From: Persicaria tinctoria
Taxonomy: Eukaryota; Streptophyta; Magnoliopsida; Caryophyllales; Polygonaceae
Reading direction: 5' to 3'
Assembly: GCA_037127255.1 (NCBI GenBank)
Contig: JBANSL010000003.1
Location: 25,183,314 to 25,247,313, forward strand
Length of the DNA: 64,000 bases
A model generated the notes under the pieces. It searched no databases, was not told the DNA's origin, and saw only the letters and a list, made by a program, of their open reading frames with translations. Positions within the stretch are counted from its first letter, which is position 1. Each line of letters begins with the position of its first letter. A program made the translations under genes and the position numbers. Positions 56,901 to 64,000 of this stretch are shown here, piece after piece.

Positions 56901-58119
56901 GCGATTTGAAATTTCGTTCAAATTCTTGTTTTATTAGGCTGCAATCTGTGAGATGTAACCCATCCGAGGTAGTTAGAGTTTTTATAACCTTCCTATTCCT
57001 TCTAACAGAGGCAACACGATGGTAGTATCCAGAATTGATGTCCGCTAATTTAACATGTTTAACCTTAGCTCGTTGACTCCAGTAAGAACGCTGGAAATCG
57101 AGAAGTCGTTCATGTTTGTTCAATAAACGCTTCTGGAGTTGAAGAGTTGAGAATGAGCAGTCACATAACAATCTTTGCTGAAGACTTATTAATTGAGCAT
57201 TGGAATCCGTAATCTGAGTAAGAATATTACCAAACGTTTTCTTATGCCATTTCTTGGCCAGTCCCTTAAGGAGTTTCGTTTTATGGACAAGTTTGAACAT
57301 AAACGAGCCCGGGAGATCCAGTCTCCAAGCCTGCTTTACAATATTCTGAAAATCTCTGTGTTTAGTCCAAGCAAGTTCGAACTTGAAAGGTCGATTTAAG
57401 ACGGTAACCGCATGTCTGAAGTCAACCGAAATCGGACAGTGATCAGAGGATGTGAAAGCATGGTTCTTAATAAAAAGGTTGTCAAACTGTATTAAAATAT
57501 CATTCTGCACAAGACATCGGTCAATCCTAGACATATTATCCCCAGAGGGATTTTTACGCCAAGTAAAGTTACCCCCAATAGTAGGTAGCTCGCAGAGAGA
57601 TAGATCGGTAATAATCGAACAAAGACGGCGAAATCGATAGGGATTCGGTATTACACCACCAAACTTCTCAGAGGGAGACGTTATATCGTTGAGATCTCCC
57701 ATGATACAAATAGGAATAGAAATCGAGGTTGTGTAACCTATAAGTGAGTGCCAGAATGCCTCTTTATCCCTGTTGTCAGGAGGAGCATAAGTAATAAGAA
57801 CTGCAATTGTAGTTGCTTTGATAGTATCGTAGAAATTTATATGTATAAATCGTTCATCAATATGAATTAGTTCGATATTCCCTTCCGCAGGGGCGATGTC
57901 TTTCCAAATAAAGCAAAGACCACCTGCAAAACCAGTAGCTGGTGCAAATGCTATATTGCAAAATCCATTTTTTTCCCAGAGATGGTATGCAGGAGAAACA
58001 TTTGTCTTAGTTTCTAGTAGCGCTATAGCATTGATATAATTTGTTTTACAAAATGTGTCAACAGCTGTCCACAAATTTCGATGACCTAACCCACGATAAT
58101 TCCATGTTGTTATATTCAT
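53953..58119 (-). CDS. LINE-B ORF2: endonuclease, reverse transcriptase, RNase H (intact)
   Basis: 1388 residues. APE-type endonuclease at 1-235: WNYRG, Glu36, YAPP, GDLND (142-144), SRIDR, SSDHCP (225-227). Reverse transcriptase at about 430-760: DKSPGPDGMPAGFY, LIPK, PISLC, LDMEQAYDR, RQGDPLSPFLF and the catalytic box FSDD with Asp695-Asp696 (Ser where relatives have Ala). Zinc-binding tail at about 1035-1110 (VPPKIKHFLWKI, CMFGDC...H...C). RNase H at about 1240-1370: NFDGS (Asp1243), YAEALGL, IEGDN and REANTVADW. Ends VRKDALGLS. No frameshift or stop. It would nick target DNA and copy LINE RNA in place. Confidence 0.95.
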   Translation of the reverse strand: MNITTWNYRGLGHRNLWTAVDTFCKTNYINAIALLETKTNVSPAYHLWEKNGFCNIAFAPATGFAGGLCFIWKDIAPAEGNIELIHIDERFIHINFYDTIKATTIAVLITYAPPDNRDKEAFWHSLIGYTTSISIPICIMGDLNDITSPSEKFGGVIPNPYRFRRLCSIITDLSLCELPTIGGNFTWRKNPSGDNMSRIDRCLVQNDILIQFDNLFIKNHAFTSSDHCPISVDFRHAVTVLNRPFKFELAWTKHRDFQNIVKQAWRLDLPGSFMFKLVHKTKLLKGLAKKWHKKTFGNILTQITDSNAQLISLQQRLLCDCSFSTLQLQKRLLNKHERLLDFQRSYWSQRAKVKHVKLADINSGYYHRVASVRRNRKVIKTLTTSDGLHLTDCSLIKQEFERNFKSRFQSSVPQSFSFDSDLHVIQSEVSDAANVALVAPVSNAEIKTAVFSIAPDKSPGPDGMPAGFYQKYWHIVGPSVVKAVKSFFVTSKLLKQINHTFISLIPKTDDPTTVNQYRPISLCSTVYKIIVKILALGLAPIVDSLIHPLQGAFAKGRSIQDNILIAHEAFHSFRNKKGKSGLMAIKLDMEQAYDRIEWSFLYKTLQKFGFHPKFVAWIKECVSTVSFSVLVNDGPTNQFFPQKGLRQGDPLSPFLFILASELLACSLHTASTVDKDLGLSFSKNGTKIPFLAFSDDIIIFAKATDSAALKVATIVQRYCLISRQKVNFHKSNFQVSPNVGRATISSISSRLGISHSTTIEKYLGCPIINGRANKETFNQVVLKTKAQLSKWKASSLSSEGRKVLIKSNLSAQPTFLMQSFMLPVSILDELDKVYRQFFWNKPASSTPLISWDKIRSDTLAGGLGIYKAETMNTALQMKLLWKIIAEPTNVWVQVIKEKYLKGTELLSYQQKGGTSWQWSKLMPIRKVFAKGLRWVVGDGRTINFWSDYWASEGLLLDHLVLPLSVDQLSWKVSRFLTDSNCWDICALTRDLASVLPQHVIDEILAIHLPVLHITDRLYWGPSPSGWFTTKSASTMIPNGSQLHNFHCPWIWKLDVPPKIKHFLWKIPRDGLPSKERLQRSHVSVPMACMFGDCTLESTNHILLDCIMTKQVLAILNISLPVNLRCNFNNHRNDRALESIRDHIGPKLMSNLAFCWWALWTHRNHLVFNPTDAPDLNRIKALLLTAQQTWIQASYFNLKLDDWDDNPNRSPPLHHSSSGYKPKNKKRHVIWAKPPLNYVKLNFDGSRLLCGKASFGFVIRNPDASVISLSGGLCGGMPPIYAEALGLRNGLLRADSLRLDNVLIEGDNLTIVKVLLGEWSCPWIIEILVTEIRLLLCKFNSVSIRHIFREANTVADWIAHLAYCIPADEALEANEELRVLVRKDALGLS

Positions 58120-59879
58120 AATGAAACAATATTTAAAGGAGATTTGGTATAAAAGATAAGTAACGGTGCATGGTTAATGCCACAAGAAGGTAGCCTGAGG
58201 ATGCAGTTGATGCACAAGTAAATGAAGGTAGAATGAAGTACGAATAATAAGGAACAAGATAGAATCAGGAAACCGGTAGACAGTGAATTCCAACTAATAA
58301 ATCGGATGATAGCTGTCCACAAGCAATTACGTGTGGTTAATAAACTCATAGTCGGGGTCACCGACAAACATAAGCCTTTGGTAGATGTCCTTGTAAGGAA
58401 AAGTAAGTTAACTAAGTGAATTTTGCAAATTAAATGGTTATTCAAACCAAGGATCGGTGCAGATGAATCAATAAGGAGTAAAGGATCCACCTTAAAATAA
58501 TGACAGCATAGTAGGTAATGCAAATAAAACTTAATAAAAGGAGAACATATATTCATACAGCAGTTGGGACTAAATAGCCAAGTTAACAGTGGCATATTAT
58601 TAGAAGGTAGTTTAACCAGTTGTTCATTTGTAGGGATGTGATCTCCCCATTTTGTGTTGGAGCCATGTGGTGGTTGCCAAATGAAATCTATCTTCGAAAA
58701 CAAACCCACAAGAATAATGAGTTGTGGAAAAAGGACAAATAGTCCGCATGTGTTGCAAGCAACACTCCACATCCTGCAAGGACAACCAAAACCCACCCAC
58801 AGTAGATAGTATTTGCCAAACAACAAATAACAGAACGAAATAAGGTTTGATAAGGATGAGCTTTGTAGGCAACAAGTCATGATGAAGCTGAGGTGCCATT
58901 GGTAATCAAAGCACGCCAGGTTAGAAAAATAGTAGCTTAGTAAGAATAATTCTTGCAACATAGATTGCTGATCACAAAATAGGATGAGTTGATAACCACT
59001 AATATGATAAAATATATTGAGCAAGCAAGTACAGTCTTGCAAAGAAGAACTATAGCGAGTAACCCTCACAGACAATTGAGACAAGAGGTAACACCAAAAG
59101 CAAACAAAGCTCCGATAACAAGCACAGAAGGCAACGGAATAATCAAACTGACAGTAATCAGACAGTACCAGGCAAGGGTTTATATAGATAATAGCATATG
59201 TGTACGAATCGAACCGAATTGGGAGTACAGGGCTAGACAGGAGACTAACCTTCAAGCCATCAATGGTAATTTGATAAGGGTACCTTCGAAAATAAGAATC
59301 CGACACGACTAGGGCAGAGAACACCCAGCCACGCCAAGGGACAAGGCACCAGAGGACCCGCCACGCACCAAGGGCAAACCACCGCCAAAGCCACCGAGCC
59401 ACCAAAGCACCCGCAGTGAGGAACGCCTTCTTCGACTTTCTAGTCAGAATTCCGTTTAGAGATTTACTTGAAATCTTCAAAAAAGGGCGCTTTTCCTTCC
59501 ACTTTTTGTACCATCTTTGCACAAATTCGATACTGGATCTCAAGCCTGCTCTCAACACGCAAAGGATTTGGGAAGAAAGCAGGCAATATTTGTTGGATTT
59601 TGAGAGGATTACTAATCTCTTACTCTTTTTTCTTTTTGATTTGATTTGGAAGCGGCTGACAGAAGAGAAGATTGTGCTCCTGACGACTTGGTTGTGCAGG
59701 TCAAAGGCGGAGCTCGGATGTCCAGGAGAAGGCGTTTGGGCGAGATTGCTGGTGGCGGCCGGCGGGGAGCTAGGGTTTGGACCCTTGAAAACGGCGACCG
59801 GTCGAGGGCGGCACAAGTGGGAAGGAGATGGCGCGTGAGGCGCGTACTGTTTGGAAAAACTAGGTTTTCGGGGAGTCAT
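58116..59879 (-). CDS. LINE-B upstream ORF (unrecognised protein)
   Basis: 587 codons from ATG at 59879 to TGA at 58118-58116. The TGA overlaps the ORF2 start in TTATGA. The amino end is Pro/Ser-rich and basic (MTPRKPSFSK; KSKRKKSKR at about 80-89), followed by Trp-rich (ARWLWRWFALGAWRVLW) and then hydrophobic, Cys/Tyr/Leu/Ser-rich sequence. No CCHC knuckle or DUF4283-like region. Same position, G-poor strand and composition as the LINE-A upstream ORF, but little obvious sequence match beyond the start. Could encode an ORF1-type RNA-binding protein from its basic amino part, or be an open leader for ORF2 translation. Confidence 0.5.
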   Translation of the reverse strand: MTPRKPSFSKQYAPHAPSPSHLCRPRPVAVFKGPNPSSPPAATSNLAQTPSPGHPSSAFDLHNQVVRSTIFSSVSRFQIKSKRKKSKRLVILSKSNKYCLLSSQILCVLRAGLRSSIEFVQRWYKKWKEKRPFLKISSKSLNGILTRKSKKAFLTAGALVARWLWRWFALGAWRVLWCLVPWRGWVFSALVVSDSYFRRYPYQITIDGLKVSLLSSPVLPIRFDSYTYAIIYINPCLVLSDYCQFDYSVAFCACYRSFVCFWCYLLSQLSVRVTRYSSSLQDCTCLLNIFYHISGYQLILFCDQQSMLQELFLLSYYFSNLACFDYQWHLSFIMTCCLQSSSLSNLISFCYLLFGKYYLLWVGFGCPCRMWSVACNTCGLFVLFPQLIILVGLFSKIDFIWQPPHGSNTKWGDHIPTNEQLVKLPSNNMPLLTWLFSPNCCMNICSPFIKFYLHYLLCCHYFKVDPLLLIDSSAPILGLNNHLICKIHLVNLLFLTRTSTKGLCLSVTPTMSLLTTRNCLWTAIIRFISWNSLSTGFLILSCSLLFVLHSTFIYLCINCILRLPSCGINHAPLLIFYTKSPLNIVSL

Positions 59880-59894
59880 TTTTTTTTTTTTTTG

Positions 59895-60936
59895 AATAAA
59901 TTCTCCATCTTTATTTTTTTGGAGAATATTGTGATGGTTTCAACATCTTTCCCATTACATTCTCCAAAATAGGAAATGGAGAGAAAATATGAAGATCATT
60001 TCCTAAATTTGGAGAAAACTCTATATATTTTGGGGTAAACTCCTTAATGGAAAAGTTGTTAGAATTGGACCACAAAATATTCAGAATATTTAATTTCTAA
60101 TTCTCTATTTTGGAGATTCTTTTAAGAAAGTTGTTGGACATGCTCTAAGAGCATGCCCAACTATTTTGGATAAAATTGTACTTTAGGGGAATATTGGGCT
60201 TATATTTGGCTCAATAGTTTCCCCAATCTAATATCCAAAATTGAGATCCACTAGGCAAATACAAGCGCTTGCCCCATATCTGCAACAACGCTAAAATTGT
60301 TCGGTGACACTTTTTCCTACCTTTTCCCATGTTCTTCAGATAAAAACTAGAATTGAAGGAAAGCTATTCAACCAATTTTTCTGCCTAGAACGAAGGTACA
60401 AGTAAGTTCTTCAATCTTTACACTCGAAGTGTTCGTTTTGGGTACTACATCTGATTTGGCACTGCATCTGATTTGCAAGTCTCTCTTTAATTGATACTTT
60501 ATTTGATTTGGCTCTCGTTGGTATTGCATCTGATTTGGTTACTTTTGCAAGGAAGTTATTCAACCATTTCATGATTTAAGATGATTTTTAAGGATGCGCT
60601 CAAAGTGTTCGATTAAATGCCTATAAACAAAATTTCTGATTTTCTTATTACAGTTGAAGCTTAAATCTTGATTTACCTAATTGAAACTTGTTTGTCAATG
60701 TTGGTATCTGCTATCCCTTGAATTTTATTTATTTTTGAATGTGTTATTTAAATCTTCTTTTTAACTACGCATGTATGACATAGTTTGCCTTGAAGGGGGG
60801 AATCTTTTATCATTCCAATGTTAATCGGATTTAGTAGCTTATAAAATAAGTAATCATGGATAAATTTGATTCCGGCCAAAATAAACCAATGAAACATGCA
60901 ACATCACTGATTTATTGACCTTGCAAAATTATACTA
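59895..60936. other. Non-coding flank with back-to-back Harbinger-like ends
   Basis: At 60140-60163, GGACATGCTC-TAA-GAGCATGCCCAAC looks like two inverted Harbinger termini sharing one TAA. The right-hand one may start the element that held the transposase at 61354-61893; its other end was not found. 60170-60930 has no gene. Confidence 0.4.
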
Positions 60937-61002
60937 CCTCCGTCCAAAAATATATGGACTTTACTATTCACGCACAAGTCCATGTATTTTTGGATGGAGG
61001 GG
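60937..61002. mobile_element. Very short Stowaway-like foldback
   Basis: 66 bases between TA dinucleotides with inverted arms CCTCCGTCCAAAAATATATG and its complement (CATGTATTTTTGGATGGAGG). Confidence 0.7.
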
Positions 61003-61353
61003 TAGCTTATAATATAAATGCTTGTTCTTGTACATAAATTTAGGAAAATTCCAAGTACTGTATGTTGATCAGATACTCCATTTCATTTATCATGATACTA
61101 CTTTATTTTCTTATGATTTATATACTAGATTTTGATTAATCCTTATTATAGTTTGAAGTAGTTATTTTGCTAACTGAATAATATAGCTGCACCACATTCC
61201 TTTGTGGGCTTGATTGTACACAAGATTCTTTATTTTGTCATGCTTGATGATCATGCCATAATTTGGACGTTACCTAGTAGTAAACTTCTTATATCCTCCA
61301 TTGGCAACAGATGAGTTACAACTTGTCATCTTTTTTTTCTTTCTTTCTTTTGA

Positions 61354-61893
61354 TTACAACTTGTGCAATTGTCGATCTTTAACTCGATGTCGATTTGCAA
61401 TGAACTCCATTATTGTTGGTGTACGCTCAACCGAAAATGATATATATGGAATTTCATCAACATGATCGTATTCTTTTTCAATATTGGTCATCTCCATAAG
61501 TCTACGAATACGCTCATTGTCATCACGCTCATCTTCGACAATCATATTATGTATAATTATGGATGCCATCATTATATTTTTAAGATTATCCTTATCCCAA
61601 AGTCGTGTCGGGTTTGAACAATAGCAAAACGTACTTGCAACACTCCAAATGCATGTTCAACATCTTTCCTTGCCCCTTCTTGCTCTTTAGCAAAATGTTT
61701 ATGTTTATTTCCGTGTGAAGCTGAAATAGTCTTCACTAATGTTGCCCATGATGGATAAATATCATAGGTAAGATAATATCTCATCTTATATAGTCTCATA
61801 TTTACCTTATAGCTAATAGGAGGGACACGACCTTCATCCAATCCATTAAATACATAAGATCTCTCTAACTCATTGATGTCATTATGTTGAGTT
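61354..61893 (-). pseudogene. PIF/Harbinger transposase (HARBI1-like) fragment
   Basis: Minus-strand carboxyl half of a DDE transposase of the DDE_Tnp_4 type: VFNGLDEGRVPPI, YYLTYDIYPSWATLVKTIS (catalytic-core context), FAKEQEGARKDVEHAFGVLQ with the family's Glu, RFAIV, then IIIHNMIVEDERD. The first part runs out of frame at about 61600 (one base lost in the FW-D region) and stops at 61572; the second part is read from 61572 in the next frame. The amino half and helix-turn-helix partner gene are absent. Inactive remnant. Confidence 0.85.
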
Positions 61894-62386
61894 CAGCTTT
61901 AAATCTGATTATCAAAGGGTAGTCCAAACATAATCTCATTTATTTAATTTGAACACAACAGTACCTTTGAAGATACCCTTTGAAATACATATTCCCAAAG
62001 GGTAGTCCAAACACAATCTATTGAGTTCAGATTCAATTAAAAATTAATATTTTAATGTCTTTTACCCAACACAATATTCAAGGTGTACCGTTTGTTTTCA
62101 AAATCAGATTGACGTACATTGAATTTCAATTAAAATTTAATTTACAATTGAAAAATTAAATTACAGTTGTTCAAAATGGAGAAACTGTTGGAATTGGGTT
62201 AAATTTTTTTAAGGGAAGATGGATTTTCATTCTCCATTTTGAAGAAAATTTGAGGATGATCTAATTACTTGAATCTGGTTTAATGTAGGATTGAACAAAT
62301 TTGTTGTTGAATTGATAGAAGTTAAATATCTGCACAATTTGTAGTGCATGTGTACTTTTGGAGTCAAAATAGTTAAATCTTAAAAA
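61894..62386. other. Non-coding
   Basis: AT-rich, with short internal repeats (CCAAAGGGTAGTCCAAACA at 61913 and 61994). Nothing else seen. Confidence 0.5.
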
Positions 62387-62842
62387 AGACCAAATTGCAA
62401 GCAAAAAAAACCTTTTAAATAACCCAATTTGTCCAAAACCACCCCTTAAACACATCATTGTAGTAAACCATCCATTAAAACTCACAAGTGGCACTCATTT
62501 GATTCGCTCCAACCACTTGAGTCGCGGGGGGTACAAATCATTGACTATCATGCCTTAAATCCACTATCCTCGTCCTCCCGTCGAACCACCTATTAGTTTA
62601 ACAAATTGTAAAGAAGAATGGCTTGGGTGTTATTGAATGACATAAAAAGAAAATTCGAAGTTTTAATAAAGGTATTGTTGTCATTTTCTACATTTTTAAT
62701 TGAAATTCTACTATATTTGAAGGATGGATGGTTCTATGCGAACTTTTGTCTTGTAAAGGGTGGTTTACAGTAATTATGTATTTAAGGGATGATTTTGGGC
62801 AAATTGGGCTATTTAAAGGGTGATTTTCTGCAATTTGGCTCT
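62387..62842. mobile_element. Foldback element with ~110-bp inverted repeats
   Basis: Ends AGACCAAATTGCA and, on the other strand, AGAGCCAAATTGCA. The arms continue AAATAACCCAATTTG / AAATAGCCCAATTTG and CCACCCCTTAAACACAT. No clear duplication; possibly a Mutator-type MITE. Confidence 0.65.
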
Positions 62843-63049
62843 AAAATATATGGACTTTTAGCCGGGTGGGTTTGTGATTTGATTTTTTTCCCCTTGATAA
62901 ACAAGTAGATAGATTAACCATCTTGAATAACTTTGCAAAACAAACTAAAACAAAACACCAAGAAGGATGGTCGGAGAAATGTATGCAAAAGCCGCTTGAG
63001 AGGTAGAGATTTGGTTCGTAGTGGGCCTTAGAGGGCCAAGGTTTGTGTG

Positions 63050-63340
63050 GGAATCAATAGGATGGAAGCGACCAAACCAAGATTGGGACAAGGTGAATAC
63101 TGACGAGGCCGTGAGCAAGGAGATGCATATGGCTTATTGTTGCAGGTTTGGTGCGAGATCATGATGGTAAATGGACATGTGGATTCACACATGATATTGG
63201 GAATTGTTCGGTTTTTGTAGCAAAGTTATTGGGAATTGTTTGGTTTTTGTAGCAAAGTTATGAGTAATTTTGTTTGGGTTGGAGTTATCATGGGATAAAG
63301 GTTTTCCCAAGGTTATGCTTGAAACAGATTAATTGCTTGC
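63050..63340 (+). pseudogene. RNase H (RVT_3) fragment of a LINE
   Basis: Frameshifted segment: WKRPNQDWDKVNTDEAVS, then LVRDHDGKWTCGFTHDIGNCSVFVAKL and later KVMLETD. A 36-base piece (GGGAATTGTT-GGTTTTTGTAGCAAAGTTAT) is tandemly repeated at 63200-63262. Plant LINE or related RNase H domain; too short to be functional. Confidence 0.65.
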
Positions 63341-63498
63341 GGTTATCGTATTGGATAAGTTGTTGGGTCGTTATTATTCTCTTTCTAGCCTACTATCTTG
63401 ACTGTCCACTTTCTTACTTCATTAGCATTTTCTTATTTGAATTGTTTTCATGTTTTGGATGAGCCGCTAGAGAGGGCTATTTCAGGTCTGAATCATAT

Positions 63499-64000
63499 TG
63501 TAACGGCCCAGAATTATGATTTCCGGGTTACGTTTCAAGGGATAAAACCCCTTATTCGGATCTTGCACTCCAGGTACGGGTCGAGGTTTCAAATTCAATT
63601 TTAAGGTCAATAATAAAGGGGGATTTCAAACCCTAAAAACATCGAAGGGCCGTTGGGTACCCTTGACCTGTCCTAAGACTATGTCGCGGAATCCATTTCA
63701 AACGGAAGTAAGACGAAAACAGAGTAAAGATACAAGTGTCACGGAAGAACCGGTCAAAACCAAAGCATGAGTGTTTAATTACCATTTTACTAAATTAGGA
63801 TATTAGCCAGATTCTTCGATTCACCAACAGGGAACCCCGTCATATAGACATCGAGCACTCAAATCTGCAGAGAATACCTTTAAAAGAAGAACGGGGAAAG
63901 GAGTCAGATCGAGCCACTCATGCGGGACCGGCAGTCCTCGCTGATGCCACATAGTATGTGTTATACCTAATAAAGATGCTCTAATGCAGTACGAAATTCA
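63499..64000 (+). mobile_element. Possible LTR start running off the window
   Basis: TGTAACGGCCCAGAATTATG begins an abrupt change to GC-balanced, non-coding sequence, as at the start of many plant LTRs. No second LTR or duplication can be seen within the window. Confidence 0.3.

Larger units (their letters stand above)
53890..59882 (-). mobile_element. Full-length LINE-B (L1 clade) with intact ORF2
   Basis: Minus-strand element. The T run at 53891-53912 is the poly(A) tail; the 5' end at about 59882 (AAATGACTCCCCGAAAACC) matches the LINE-A 5' end. The insertion point appears to be a homopolymer (T run at 59879-59894), so a target duplication cannot be separated from the A tract. Contains an upstream ORF and ORF2 overlapping by ATGA. 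Both frames are free of stops, making this the best candidate for a recently active element here. Confidence 0.9.

Overview
The window is nuclear DNA from a flowering plant, probably a eudicot. It has spliced plant-type genes, L1-clade LINEs with a C-terminal RNase H domain, Stowaway, hAT, Mutator, Harbinger and CACTA elements, LTR retrotransposons with plant-type primer sites, and long AT-rich spacers. Only two host genes can be defended. One is a three-exon C2-domain (CAR family) gene on the minus strand at 286-1912. The other is an intronless-CDS tRNA-splicing endonuclease subunit SEN2 gene at 52909-53616 on the plus strand. Almost everything between them is layered mobile DNA. Coordinates and boundaries were read by eye and may be off by one or two bases.

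Layout. 1-2090: CAR gene and its promoter. 2090-6150: AT-rich spacer with a Mutator-type foldback element, a Stowaway MITE and a 9-bp-TSD element rich in CCTAGGCG. 6154-8777: 5'-truncated LINE containing a hAT MITE. 8790-13940: mostly non-coding, with a probable Helitron 3' terminus and a tRNA-like sequence. 13961-23081: a full-length LINE with a perfect 20-bp target duplication (LINE-A). 23100-25100: spacer. 25185-29000: a decayed minus-strand LINE interrupted by a Harbinger element that carries a second one. 29375-31016: a solo LTR and a copia remnant. 31600-37900: LINE tails, tandem retroposons and a large hairpin. 37900-45960: a nest four levels deep. 46347-50765: a CACTA element carrying SLC35F gene fragments. 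50770-51720: LINE tails and a segment also present at 33117-37895. 53890-59882: a LINE with an intact 1388-codon ORF2 (LINE-B). 60000-64000: Harbinger transposase remnant, a foldback element, an RNase H fragment and a possible LTR start.

The most unusual feature is in LINE-A and LINE-B. Where plant L1 elements normally carry a gag-like ORF1 with a zinc knuckle, both have a very long, G-poor, Cys/His/Tyr/Leu-rich open frame. That frame runs into the ORF2 start and overlaps it (ATGA in LINE-B, 11 nt in LINE-A). In LINE-A the frame contains diverged repeats that keep the same protein reading across compensating frame changes, which argues that it is translated. A second point of interest is a gag-only LTR retrotransposon: its 642-codon frame can be followed through two later insertions. 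A third is the CACTA element that carries spliced exons of a nucleotide-sugar-transporter-like gene.

The two host genes are not functionally linked. The elements are connected by insertion order, which nested target-site duplications and one paralogous empty site allow to be reconstructed.
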